Source: AP-15 sp963762575
GTDB taxonomy: Bacteria; Pseudomonadota; Alphaproteobacteria; ATCC43930; CGMCC-115725
Assembly (NCBI GenBank): GCA_963762575.1
Contig: CAVXLL010000009.1
Location: 20,684-84,683, forward strand
Length of the DNA: 64,000 nt
Reading direction: 5' to 3'
Part shown: one piece after another, positions 55,489-64,000 of the stretch
How the letters are laid out: each line of letters opens with the position of its first letter
Position numbering within the stretch: position 1 is the stretch's first letter
Made by a program: the position numbers and the translations under genes
The notes under the pieces: generated by a model
What the model saw: only the letters and a program-made list of their open reading frames with translations
What the model was told of the DNA's origin: nothing
Database searches by the model: none

Positions 55489-57650
55489 TTAATCGGCGAG
55501 CGGGTCCGGGCGGAGCTGGAAGCGCACGACCTTCGGGAAGGTGCCTTTGCCGTTTTCGAGGTGAAACATCGCCCGGGTGCGCATAGGTCGTCCACAATGC
55601 CCGGCCCTTCCAGCCGGCGTTCGGGTCGTCGATGCGGCCGTCCATCCCCTTCGTGAAATAGTCGTTCACATAGGGCACGCGCAGGACCGTGAACTTGCCG
55701 TCGACGAGAGCCAGTAAGGCGCTATTGAGGTTGCCGGTGGCGATTGGCACGTCCTTGCCGAGCCCCAATGTGTTGTGCTGATCGACCCAGACGTAATAGC
55801 TCGATTCGGCGCTGCCGGGATCGCTGACGGCTTTGAACTGCGGTCCGGGGAAGGGGTAGAGGGTCCAACCCTCGGGGCAGTGCTTGCCGGTCGCGGTCGG
55901 GCCGTTCAACACCTTGCATTTGCTGCGGTCGAAGCTCGCCAGATGGCCGCTCGCCAATGACGCCCAGAAGACGCCCTTGCTGTCGATGTCGCCGCCGCGC
56001 GGCCCGTAGCCGGGTAATGGCGGCTCATAGATTTCGGTCAGGGCCGTGTGGGTCGGATCGGGTCCCGGGTTCACGCGAACCACATAGCCGGGATATCCCA
56101 GCGAAGTGCCCCAGATCGTGCCGTCGACCGGGTTAACCGAGACCGAATAGAGGCCGGCGACGACGCGCTTATCCTTGGTGGGATCGACCGGCTGATCGGG
56201 CTCGACATAATCGTCGCGTTTGCCATTGCCGTTGGTGTCGAGGATGAACGGCGACCAGCCCTGCGACTTCTGCTCGTCGCCAGTCTGCTCGAACATTTTT
56301 GTGTTCAGCCAGCCGATAACCGGTGTCTGCGGGCCGCCGGCGCTGGTCCACAGCGTATCGTTGGCGTCGTAAGCAAAGTTGAGATGGTGCGTCGGGAAGC
56401 AGGTGCTGATCAGCGTGAACTTCCCGGTCGCCGGATCATACATCGACAAATGCCGGCCGGACCCTTGCAGCGGGAAGACCTGCGCCGAGGGGTGGCTCGA
56501 TCCCTGCTTGCAGAAATCCGGGTTTGCCGGCGGGCGCACCCTGGCGGTGAACCAGACCCGGCCCTTCTCGTCCATCATCGGGTTATGGGTGGTGCTTTCG
56601 CTGTCCCAAATGGGCTCCGCGCCCCAATAGGGCGACGGCTCCATCGGCGCGGTCTTCGAGGTCGGCGTGTTCGGGTCGCGCACCGGATGCTTGATCTCGC
56701 TGACCGAATTGTGCGCCGGATCGAGCACCGGGGTGTAATCGGTGCTGTCCTCGGTCGAGCCGTAGAGCTTGCCATTGGCGTTGACGGTCGGATTGCGCCG
56801 GTCGGTCGGAGTGAGGTCGTGCATGTAGGCCGTCTCGCGGCTCCAGTCCCATAAGGTCAGCACGATATTCCGCTCGATGCCCTGCGGTCGTGGAGGTTGC
56901 GCAAACGGCAGCTCGCCTTTGGCGATCCGATCGGTCCAGTCGCCGAAATACTGGAACGCCAGCTGCGGGTCGAGGCGGCTGATCGTACTGACCATGTTGG
57001 TCTCCGCCTGTCCCGACTGGATGCGCCGCGCCCATGCGTCTGCCGAGGTGTCGAAATGGCCGAGCGCCGCCGGAATGGTGCGCGTCCCGAGGGTGCCGAT
57101 GCCGTGGCAGGCGATGCAGCCCGTCGTCTTTATAATATTCAACCAAGCCGTGTGACTCTTGATGTTCTCCGGCATGTTCTCGTCGCGCTTCGGGCCGGAA
57201 AAGTTACCCTCGTCGGGGATGTTCAGCATCGAAAACCAGTAGATCGCCGGATAATATTGCGCGGCGGCCGCCGCATTGGGCGCCGGCACCGCCGTCAAAT
57301 TGACGGTCTTCCCCGGCGTCGTTACGACTCTCGGCGAGTCGATGAGCCCGTAGCCGCGCACCCAGACATCGTAATTGGCCTGGGGCAGGTCCGGAATCAC
57401 ATAGCGTCCCTGATCGTCGGTGACGACGATTTTGGCGAATGGCGTCGGCAGCCCGGTGGTCTCGGCAATCACCCAGACGCCCCGTTCGGGCCCGTTTTTG
57501 CCGGTGACCACCCCGCCCAGATCATGCTCGTTAACGCGGACCGCAGAGTGCGGGGTCTGCTGCGCGCTGAGCCGCGCCGGCGCGGCGGCGAGCAGCGCAG
57601 CGACGCCGATCGCAGCAACCCTCTGCAGGAATTTGAATTTTCGTCGTCAT
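55489..57650 (-). pseudogene. exported haem/beta-propeller protein (CarboxypepD_reg, cytochrome c, Vgb-like), two frameshifts
   Basis: Start ATG 57650 behind GGGAGGGACA gives MTTK; a run of four A (57638-57641 on the plus strand) must lose one base to enter the frame of the signal peptide FKFLQRVAAIGVAALLAAAP. Then a carboxypeptidase regulatory-like domain (VWVIAETTGLPTPFAKIVVT), a haem site TTGCIACHGIG, and a long streptogramin-lyase-like beta-propeller with SMYDPATGKFTLIS and GLYSVSVNPVDGTIWGTSLG repeats. A second shift near 55574 (GCCCGGG) precedes the end AMFHLENGKGTFPKVV and stop at 55489-55491. Such proteins are periplasmic; the reaction is unknown, redox or lactone opening are possible. 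Confidence 0.8.
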
Positions 57651-57842
57651 CGCATTGTCCCTCCCTTTGACGACCGTGCCCAGCCCGGGCCGGCGCCGCT
57701 TCCCGACGAAGTCTGCATGCGGACCGAGGCTTAAGCAACCGCCTGTCATAAGGCACTGCCGAGCCATCGAATTTCCGATGATCAGCCGCGCGATGGCGGG
57801 CGGCGCCAGCTCCGATCGATGCTTTGCAAACTCATCTGCCTT

Positions 57843-57870
57843 GCTTATCATCGATAAAGGACAGTTGTTG
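57843..57870 (+). promoter_or_regulatory. candidate MarR operator/promoter upstream of emrB copy 1
   Basis: GCTTATCATC followed by AGTTGTTG, 28 bases in all, of which 20 match the site at 59515-59542 in front of marR. It contains the inverted repeat TTATC-atc-GATAA and a -10-like TATCAT with TTTGCA about 17 bases upstream. It ends 18 bases before the emrB GTG. Binding by the MarR protein at 59551 is inferred from the matched positions. Confidence 0.5.
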
Positions 57871-57888
57871 CGTTGCGGATGAGGGCAG

Positions 57889-59418
57889 GTGAGGAGCGAG
57901 CCACGGGCGCCGGTTGCAAACCGGGGGATGATCACTGCTTCGATCATGCTGGCGACGATCATGCAGGGAGTCGACAACACGATCGCCAATGTCGCCTTGC
58001 CGCACATTCAGGGCAGCCTCTCGGCGGCCCAGGACCAGATCGCCTGGGTGCTGACCTCGTACATTGTCGCGGTGGCGATCATGACGCCGCTGACCGGCTG
58101 GCTCGCCGGGCGCCTCGGCATCAAATACGTGTTTCTGTTCTCGGTGGCCGGGTTCACCCTCGCCTCGGCTTTGTGCGGCAGCGCCACCAGCCTCACGCAG
58201 CTGGTGATTTACCGCCTGCTGCAAGGCGCGTGCGGCGCCGGGCTCGTCCCGCTCTCCCAATCGGTGCTGATGCAGATCAACCCGCCGGAGCGGCACGGCC
58301 AGGCAATTGCGATCTGGGGCATGGGGGTCATGCTGGGGCCGATCTTTGGCCCGATGCTGGGCGGCTGGCTGACCCAAGATTACAGCTGGCGGTGGATCTT
58401 TTACATCAACCTGCCGGTCGGCGTAATCGCCAGCCTCGGGATCCTCGTTTTTATCCGCGAGACCCGACACACTCATCGCGAGGCCTTCGACTTTTTTGGC
58501 TTTGTGACCTTGAGCATCGCGATCGGCGCGTTGCAGATGATGCTCGACCGCGGCGAGCTGAAGGACTGGTTCAATTCGACCGAGATTTGGGTCGAGGCGA
58601 TCGCCTCTGGCGTCTCTTTCTATCTATTCATTGTGCATACTGCTACAGCCAGCGATCATTCCTTCATCAATCTCGACCTGTTGAAGAGCCCCAACTTCAT
58701 GGCCGGCACGGTCTTGATGTTTTTTGTCGGCGGCATCCTCAGCGGCACCTTGGCGCTGCTGCCGACAATGCTGCAGTCCCTAATGAATTACCCGGTATTT
58801 ACGACCGGGCTGGTCACCGCGCCGCGCGGCCTCGGCACGATGATCGCGATGTTTCTCGTCGGACGCATGATCAACCGCGTCGACAACCGGTTGCTCATCC
58901 TGACCGGGTTCCTGCTGACGGTAATCTCGCTATGGCAGATGACCGGGTTTTCACTGCAGATGGGGATGGCGCCGGTGATCGTGTCGGGGTTGCTGCAAGG
59001 CTTCGGGCTCGGCTGCACCTTCGTGCCCTTGAATACGATGGCGCTATCGAGCCTGCCGCGGCACATCCTGACGCAAGGAACCGCGATGCGCAGCCTGATG
59101 CGCAATCTCGGCGGCAGCATCGGCATATCGGTCCTCGAGGCGCTGTTGATCCAGAACACGCAGGTCGTGCATTCGCGCCTGATCGAGAATCTGCGGCCGG
59201 ACAACCCGCTCGCCCAGGCGCCGTTGTTGGCGCCGCCGTTCAGCCTCACCACACCGTCCGGGATTGCCGCACTCAACGCCGAGGTGACCCGGCAGGCGGC
59301 AATGGTGGCCTACATCAACGATTACGCGCTGATGATGATGATCGTGCTTCTGCTCATCCCGCTTTTGCTGCTGGTCCGCCGAGCGCGCCCGGCGCTGCGG
59401 CCCGAGATGGCCCGCTGA
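57889..59418 (+). CDS. DHA2 family drug efflux MFS transporter (EmrB-like), copy 1
   Basis: 509 aa from GTG 57889. Fourteen-helix DHA2 pattern: IMLATIMQGVDNTIANVALP, then LTGWLAGRLGIKYVFLFSVA (MFS loop signature), GPIFGPMLGGWLTQDYSWRW (antiporter motif C-like) and RETRHTHREAFDFFGF. It is a full-length paralogue of copy 2 at 61244, same length and most residues alike, as if the locus arose by duplication around marR-emrA. It lacks an adapter gene directly behind it and probably shares the EmrA at 60078. Inner membrane, proton-driven export of drugs or other amphiphiles. Confidence 0.93.
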   Translation: MRSEPRAPVANRGMITASIMLATIMQGVDNTIANVALPHIQGSLSAAQDQIAWVLTSYIVAVAIMTPLTGWLAGRLGIKYVFLFSVAGFTLASALCGSATSLTQLVIYRLLQGACGAGLVPLSQSVLMQINPPERHGQAIAIWGMGVMLGPIFGPMLGGWLTQDYSWRWIFYINLPVGVIASLGILVFIRETRHTHREAFDFFGFVTLSIAIGALQMMLDRGELKDWFNSTEIWVEAIASGVSFYLFIVHTATASDHSFINLDLLKSPNFMAGTVLMFFVGGILSGTLALLPTMLQSLMNYPVFTTGLVTAPRGLGTMIAMFLVGRMINRVDNRLLILTGFLLTVISLWQMTGFSLQMGMAPVIVSGLLQGFGLGCTFVPLNTMALSSLPRHILTQGTAMRSLMRNLGGSIGISVLEALLIQNTQVVHSRLIENLRPDNPLAQAPLLAPPFSLTTPSGIAALNAEVTRQAAMVAYINDYALMMMIVLLLIPLLLLVRRARPALRPEMAR

Positions 59419-59514
59419 TGCACGAGGTCTCGCCAATCCACAAGGTATCGAAATCCCGACTACCTGCCGCGCGCGACTTCGAACGTGGCGGCGGTGGCGG
59501 AATTTGATGCTATA

Positions 59515-59542
59515 GCTTATTATCATCATCGGGTAGTTGTTG
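59515..59542 (+). promoter_or_regulatory. candidate MarR operator/promoter in front of marR
   Basis: GCTTATTATC and AGTTGTTG spaced as in the site at 57843-57870. It ends 8 bases before the marR ATG, so little room is left for a ribosome site; transcripts may start very near the codon. Autoregulation by MarR is the usual arrangement for such loci and is inferred here. Confidence 0.5.
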
Positions 59543-59550
59543 GTGCAGTC

Positions 59551-60081
59551 ATGATCATGGACCTCGACCGGAGCTTCGGTTTTCTTGTCCACGACGTCGC
59601 CCGTCTGTTCGGGCGCCGGTTCAATCAGAGGGCGCTGCTTTTCCTCGGGCTCACTCGCGCCCAATGCAAGGTGCTGGGGTACCTCGCTCGCAACGAGGGG
59701 ATCAATCAGGCCGGCCTCGCCGACCTGCTCGAAATCAAGCCGATGACCTTGGTGCGGCAGATCGACCGCATGGAGGAGGACGGCTGGATCGAGCGGCAGC
59801 CCCAGCCCGGTGACCGGCGAGCCCGTCGCCTCGTTCTAACCGACAAGGCGCGACCGATCCTGGCGCGCATTCTGGACCTCTCGAACGAGATCCGTGCCGA
59901 GTCCTTTGCCGGCCTTTCCAGAGCCGAGGGAAAGCAGCTGATCGAACTCTTGCGGCGGGTACATGGCAATCTTTCGGAGCGCGTTCTGCCACTGGCGGCG
60001 GACTTCGCCGACCTCGACGAGACGGCCGAGCGCGCGCCAAGTGGCCAAGCGGAACTGTCGCCGGTCGGAGGCCATCCTTGA
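59551..60081 (+). CDS. MarR family transcriptional regulator
   Basis: 176 aa from ATG 59551 (ATG 59557 is also possible; the open frame extends to 59485). Winged helix: LTRAQCKVLGYLARNEGINQ, AGLADLLEIKPMTLVRQIDR (recognition helix), MEEDGWIERQPQPGDRRARR (wing), LVLTDKARPIL. Dimerisation helices at both ends. The stop overlaps the start of emrA (TTGA), so it is coupled to the pump. It presumably represses both emr units until a ligand binds. Confidence 0.93.
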   Translation: MIMDLDRSFGFLVHDVARLFGRRFNQRALLFLGLTRAQCKVLGYLARNEGINQAGLADLLEIKPMTLVRQIDRMEEDGWIERQPQPGDRRARRLVLTDKARPILARILDLSNEIRAESFAGLSRAEGKQLIELLRRVHGNLSERVLPLAADFADLDETAERAPSGQAELSPVGGHP

Positions 60082-61247
60082 CGACTTCCGCCGATAACGA
60101 CGCGGCGACGATCGGCGCGCTGCGGGCGCCGCTCGAGGGCCGCTCCGCGGTTCTCGCCCGGCGCCGCCCCCTACGCCAGAGGTTGCGGCTGCCGTTGATG
60201 CTCGCGGGACCGATCCTAGTGCTGCTCGCGGGCGGCTACTGGTACCTGACCGGCGGGCGCTACGTGTCGACCGATGACGCCTATGTACAGGCCGCGCGGG
60301 TTGCGATCAGCACCGACATCTCCGGCCGGGTCGTCGAAATCAAAGTCAAGGACAACGAGAAAGTAAACGCTGGCCAGGTGCTCTTCCGGCTTGATCCACG
60401 CCCATTCCAAATCGCTGTAGATGAAGCCAAAGCGCAGCTCGCCACCGTGCGGTTCCAAATTCACGCGATGAAGGCGACCTTTCATCAGAAACGGGCGGAT
60501 GCCCGGGCGACCGAAGCCACGGTCGACTATCAGCAGCACGAGTTCGAGCGGCAGCAGCGCCTGATCGCTTCCGGCACGGCCTCCCAGCAGCAATTCGATC
60601 AGGCCAGGCAGACCTATGAAACCGGGCGCGCGCAACTCGTGTCGAAGCAGCAGGATGTCGCCGTCGCCCTCGCCAACATCGGCGGCGATCCCGATATTCC
60701 TCTAGAGCAACACCCGATGGTGCAGCATGCACAAGCTGCGCTCGACCGCGCCGAGCTCAATCTTTCCTATACGGAAATCCGCGCGCCCGAGAACGGGATC
60801 GTCACCAAAGTCGACCAGCTTCAGGTGGGCGACTACGTCAACGCCTCGACGCCGCTGTTCTCGTTGATGTCGACCGACCGAATATGGGTCGAGGCCAATT
60901 TCAAGGAGACCGAGCTCACCCATATGCGGCCGGGCCAGGAGGCGACGGTCGAGGTCGATACCTACCCCGACACTGTGTTTCACGCCAAGGTTGAGAGCCT
61001 CAGCCCCGGCACCGGGCTGACCTTTTCGCTGCTGCCGGCCGAGAATGCGACCGGCAATTGGGTGAAGGTCGTCCAGCGTCTGCCGGTGCGCCTCAGCCTC
61101 GATCATTTCGACCACAATGCGCCGCTGCAGGCCGGGCTCAGCGCGACCGTCGAGGTCGACACCCGTCATCGCCGGCCCTGGCTCGATCGGGTCCAGGGCA
61201 TTTTTGCCTGGCTGACCGGCCCGTCGACACGAGCCGCGGAGCGGTGA
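60078..61247 (+). CDS. emrA: HlyD family secretion adapter (EmrA-like)
   Basis: 389 aa from TTG 60078, overlapping the marR stop. One N-terminal membrane anchor (LRLPLMLAGPILVLLAGGYW), then TDDAYVQAARVAISTDISGR, VVEIKVKDNEKVNAGQVLFR (lipoyl half-motif), a long coiled coil at about 115-210, LNLSYTEIRAPENGIVTKVD (second lipoyl half), FKETELTHMRPGQEATVEVD. It bridges EmrB in the inner membrane to an outer membrane channel; no TolC-like gene is in the window. It overlaps emrB copy 2 by GTGA. Confidence 0.93.
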   Translation: MTTSADNDAATIGALRAPLEGRSAVLARRRPLRQRLRLPLMLAGPILVLLAGGYWYLTGGRYVSTDDAYVQAARVAISTDISGRVVEIKVKDNEKVNAGQVLFRLDPRPFQIAVDEAKAQLATVRFQIHAMKATFHQKRADARATEATVDYQQHEFERQQRLIASGTASQQQFDQARQTYETGRAQLVSKQQDVAVALANIGGDPDIPLEQHPMVQHAQAALDRAELNLSYTEIRAPENGIVTKVDQLQVGDYVNASTPLFSLMSTDRIWVEANFKETELTHMRPGQEATVEVDTYPDTVFHAKVESLSPGTGLTFSLLPAENATGNWVKVVQRLPVRLSLDHFDHNAPLQAGLSATVEVDTRHRRPWLDRVQGIFAWLTGPSTRAAER

Positions 61248-62773
61248 CGGATGAGACGCGCGCCCCGGTCGCGAACCGGGGCGCAATCACCGTCTCGATC
61301 ATGTTGGCGACCTTCATGCAGGGGGTCGACACGACGATCGCCAATGTCGCGCTGCCGCACATGCAAGGCAGCTTTTCCGCGGCACAGGATCAGATCTCGT
61401 GGGTGGTGACCTCCTACATCGTCGCCGCGGCGATCATGACGCCTTTGACCGGCTGGCTCGCCGGGCGCTTTGGCATCAAATACGTGTTCTTCATCTCGGT
61501 CGTCGGGTTCACCGTGGCTTCGGCCTTGTGCGGCGTCGCAACCAGCCTTGCCCAAATGGTGGTCTATCGGTTGCTGCAGGGTATCTGCGGGGCGGCGCTC
61601 GTTCCGCTGTCACAATCGGTATTGCTGCAGATCAACCCACCCCATCGTCATGCCCAGGCGATGTCGGTGTGGGGCATGGGCGTTATACTGGGCCCGATCA
61701 TCGGCCCGGCGCTCGGCGGCTGGCTGACCGACCAATACAACTGGCGCTGGGTGTTCTTCATCAACGTGCCCGCGGGGGTTCTCGCCGCCGCTGGAATCCT
61801 GATCTTCATCCGCGAGACGCGTCACGGCCGCCGTGAGGGGTTCGACTTCTTCGGTTTCGCCACGTTGAGCCTGGCGATCGGCGCCTTACAGATGCTGCTC
61901 GACCGTGGCGAGCTCAAGGATTGGTTCGGCTCGCCCGAGATCTGCGTCGAGGCGGCGATCTCCGGGCTCGCTATTTATCTGTTCATCGTACACACCGCGA
62001 CGGCCACCGATCGGTCATTCCTCAATCGCGACTTGCTGAAGGACACCAACTGCATCGTCGGCACGGTAATGATGTTCCTTGTCGGCATTCCGCTTTACGG
62101 GACCATGACCTTATTGCCGACAATGCTGCAGGATCTGATGAACTACCCGGTCATGACGACCGGGCTGGTGACTGCCCCGCGCGGCGTCGGCACGATGGTC
62201 GCCATGTTGTTGGTCGCCCGCCTGATTGGTCGGGTGGATATCAGGCTGGTTATTCTGACAGGTCTGCTAGTGACTGCGGTCGCAATGTGGGAGATGACCG
62301 GCTTCTCGCTTTATATGGGAATGGGCCCGATCATCGTGACGGGCGTGATGCAAGGGTTTGGCCTAGGGTTCGTCTTCACTCCGCTCAGCACGGTAACCTT
62401 CTCGACCTTGCCGCGTCAGTTGCTGACTCAAGGCACCGCGATTTTCAGCCTGATGCGTAACATCGGCGGCAGTGTCGGCATCGCGATCGTCGAAGCGTTG
62501 TTGGCCGAGAATACCCAGGTCGTCCACTCTCGACTTATCGAGCATTTGCGGCCGGACAATCCATTAGCCCAATCGCAACTGGCCTCCCCATACAGCCTGA
62601 CCGACCCAGCGGGCATCGCCGCGCTGAATGCCATGGCGACGCGTCAAGCAGCGATGGTCGCCTACATCGACAATTTCAAGCTGATGATGATCATGGTTAT
62701 CGCAGGTGTGCCGCTGGTGCTGCTGTTGCGACGGCCCCGTGCTGTTGCGCGCGCGGCGGTCGCTGCAGAATGA
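61244..62773 (+). CDS. emrB: DHA2 family drug efflux MFS transporter (EmrB), copy 2
   Basis: 509 aa from GTG 61244, overlapping the emrA stop by 4 bases. Same fourteen-helix DHA2 layout as copy 1: IMLATFMQGVDTTIANVALP, LTGWLAGRFGIKYVFFISVV, GPIIGPALGGWLTDQYNWRW, QGFGLGFVFTPLSTVTFSTL and AFxNTQVVHSRLIEHL-like end (NTQVVHSRLIEHLRPDNPLA). With EmrA it forms the inner-membrane part of a tripartite pump. No truncated or frame-damaged residue is seen. Confidence 0.95.
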   Translation: MTDETRAPVANRGAITVSIMLATFMQGVDTTIANVALPHMQGSFSAAQDQISWVVTSYIVAAAIMTPLTGWLAGRFGIKYVFFISVVGFTVASALCGVATSLAQMVVYRLLQGICGAALVPLSQSVLLQINPPHRHAQAMSVWGMGVILGPIIGPALGGWLTDQYNWRWVFFINVPAGVLAAAGILIFIRETRHGRREGFDFFGFATLSLAIGALQMLLDRGELKDWFGSPEICVEAAISGLAIYLFIVHTATATDRSFLNRDLLKDTNCIVGTVMMFLVGIPLYGTMTLLPTMLQDLMNYPVMTTGLVTAPRGVGTMVAMLLVARLIGRVDIRLVILTGLLVTAVAMWEMTGFSLYMGMGPIIVTGVMQGFGLGFVFTPLSTVTFSTLPRQLLTQGTAIFSLMRNIGGSVGIAIVEALLAENTQVVHSRLIEHLRPDNPLAQSQLASPYSLTDPAGIAALNAMATRQAAMVAYIDNFKLMMIMVIAGVPLVLLLRRPRAVARAAVAAE

Positions 62774-62800
62774 CAGCTCTGCGCCATTTATGGGAGTTGG

Positions 62801-63583
62801 ATGATGCGGCTCGAAAATAAAATCGGGATCGTGACGGCGGCAGCCTCCGGGATGGGCCGGGCCGGGGCGATCCGGTTTGCCCGCGAAGGTGCGGCGGTAG
62901 GCGTCGTCGACATCGATCAGGCGGGTGTCGATGCCGCTGTCGGCGAGATCACCGCCGCGGGCGGACGGGCGCTCGGCATCGTCGGCGATTTGCGCCAGGA
63001 CGATTTCGCGCGCAGCATTGTGCGGCGGACGGCCAACGCCTTCGGCGGGCTCGATTTTGTGTGGAACCATGTTGGCCACCCCGGTCCCGCCTCGATCGAG
63101 GGCATCGACATGGCCGATTTCGAGATCGCGCTCGACCTCAACCTGCGCACGGTGCTGGTGACGACCGAGGCGGCGATCCCGGAGATCCGGGCGCGCGGCG
63201 GCGGCGCTCTGCTCTACACCGCCTCGACCTCGGGCATTCAAGGCTCGGCGTTCAGCCCGGTCTACTCGATGGCCAAGTTCGGCGTCGTCGGCTTTGTCCG
63301 CTCGCTCGCCAAGCGGCTCGCGCCGGACAAAATTCGCATCAATGCGATCTGTCCCGGCCCGATCGACACACCGATGCTGCGCATCTTCGTATCCCGGCCC
63401 GATCAGCAGCGCACCGCCGGCCGGGATAAGGAGGAGCTTGTCCAGCTGCGCGGCCGGCAGAACCCGATGGGCCGCACCGGCAAGCCCGAGGAGATCGCCA
63501 ACGCCGCGCTCTTTTTAATTTCGGACGAGGCATCCTTCGTCTCCGGCGCGGCGCTTCCCGTGGACGGCGCCGCGACGGCGTGA
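62801..63583 (+). CDS. SDR family NAD(P)-dependent oxidoreductase
   Basis: 260 aa from ATG 62801 (GGGAG upstream; a second ATG follows at once). IGIVTAAASGMGRAGAIRFA is the cofactor loop, VVDIDQAGVDAAV suggests NAD preference, then VWNHVGHPGPASIEGI (an NHVG in place of NNAG), the Ser in LLYTASTSGIQG, YSMAKFGVVGFVRSLAKRLA with YxxxK, and AICPGPIDTPML. Complete active site. It follows the efflux operon by 27 bases and may be transcribed with it; whether it modifies a compound the pump exports is speculative. Confidence 0.93.
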   Translation: MMRLENKIGIVTAAASGMGRAGAIRFAREGAAVGVVDIDQAGVDAAVGEITAAGGRALGIVGDLRQDDFARSIVRRTANAFGGLDFVWNHVGHPGPASIEGIDMADFEIALDLNLRTVLVTTEAAIPEIRARGGGALLYTASTSGIQGSAFSPVYSMAKFGVVGFVRSLAKRLAPDKIRINAICPGPIDTPMLRIFVSRPDQQRTAGRDKEELVQLRGRQNPMGRTGKPEEIANAALFLISDEASFVSGAALPVDGAATA

Positions 63584-63887
63584 GTTGCGCCTGGTCGTTG
63601 AGATTGCGTGTCAGAGCCGGGATGACCGGCCACGCTCGCAAGCTACGGCGCCGAGTCAGATTCCCAAGCGGCGCGAGCGGCTGATCTGCTGCCAATGATA
63701 CCTGGCTCCGAGGTCTCCTCGCGACCCTAAGCAGCCAGTCGTTGCGGGCGAGAACATCAATCGGCCGCGATCGAAAGCGGACGTTCAGGTTTCGGTGATC
63801 GGACGTAAGCGTCAGGCGGGCTTCGGCGGACGGTTACCCTCATGGCTTATCGGCATGAGAACAGTCCTCGCTCGGGCCTCGATGATA
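63584..63887. other. intergenic stretch between the SDR and the HxlR gene
   Basis: 304 bases, convergent ends. GTGTCAGAGCCGGGATGACC near 63608-63628 looks like part of an alphaproteobacterial intergenic repeat; its partner arm is not visible. No gene is seen. Confidence 0.45.
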
Positions 63888-64000
63888 CTATCGATGAACT
63901 CGCGACTCCTCGATGACCCACTCGCAAAGCCAAGCGATCGGCTCCCTTAGCTTGTGACCGTTATCTGTGAGCCGATATTCGGTTTTTGGTGGCACCTGCT
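63888..64000 (-). CDS. C-terminus of an HxlR family regulator, cut by the window edge
   Basis: The frame leaving the right edge reads VPPKTEYRLTDNGHKLREPI then AWLCEWVIEESRVHR and a TAG at 63888-63890. P.K.EY.LT..G..L...I..L..W is the end of the winged-helix HxlR domain. HxlR proteins sense aldehydes, reactive chlorine or quinones and repress detoxification genes. Only the last 35 or so residues lie in the window; the gene extends to the right. Confidence 0.85.
   Translation of the reverse strand, partial: QVPPKTEYRLTDNGHKLREPIAWLCEWVIEESRVHR

Overview
The window reads as a high-GC alphaproteobacterial chromosome segment, probably from a soil or plant-associated Rhizobiales- or Rhodospirillales-like lineage. 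Support: two branched-chain-amino-acid-type (liv) ABC clusters, LLM flavin oxidoreductases, a GMC oxidoreductase, twin-arginine solute-binding proteins, alphaproteobacterial-type hemB and thiC, and intergenic hairpin repeats of a kind common in these groups. I cannot name a genus. I saw no rRNA, tRNA, CRISPR array, transposase or phage structural gene.

Layout. 0-8.4 kb is an accessory, partly decayed stretch: a histidine phosphatase, an alpha/beta hydrolase broken by one in-frame stop, an intact LLM oxidoreductase and two damaged copies of its 3' end. Behind each copy of that 3' end lies a toxin- or defence-like gene: a colicin E5-like RNase fused to a second small domain, a BrnT/XRE toxin-antitoxin remnant, and a TIR-domain protein. 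8.2-20.2 kb holds single metabolic and regulatory genes: SRPBCC, class III cyclase, TPR proteins, exonuclease III, SDR, GMC oxidoreductase, orphan peptide-binding protein, methyltransferase.

20.3-25.0 kb is liv cluster 1 (binding protein-H-M-G-F), with frameshifts in both permeases. 25-35.4 kb has an MFS transporter, an M23 endopeptidase, a likely glycan synthesis/export unit (galE, a glycosidase-glycosyltransferase fusion, an ABC exporter) and an ABC1/UbiB-type kinase. 35.6-40.2 kb has a wrecked di-haem oxidoreductase/CHRD chimera, a persulfide dioxygenase-rhodanese fusion, a GNAT and hemB. 40.3-45.1 kb is liv cluster 2 (binding protein-G-F-H-M), with a frameshifted livH.

45-55.5 kb holds an SDR without the usual YxxxK, MarC, an RlmM/FtsJ-like methyltransferase, a frameshifted Sir2 deacetylase, a class A PBP with a nuclease-like tail, a questin-oxidase-like protein, two small unknowns, a TPP riboswitch with thiC, a frameshifted Nudix gene and a GFA protein. 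55.5-64 kb holds a haem/beta-propeller protein with two frameshifts, an emrB-marR-emrA-emrB multidrug efflux locus with matching promoter motifs, an SDR and the C-terminus of an HxlR regulator.

A cross-cutting feature is the number of single-base frameshifts in genes whose protein sequence is otherwise well conserved. Some breaks are clearly genuine decay (multiple lesions, large deletions). Others may be assembly or sequencing indels and should be checked in raw reads before being read as biology.
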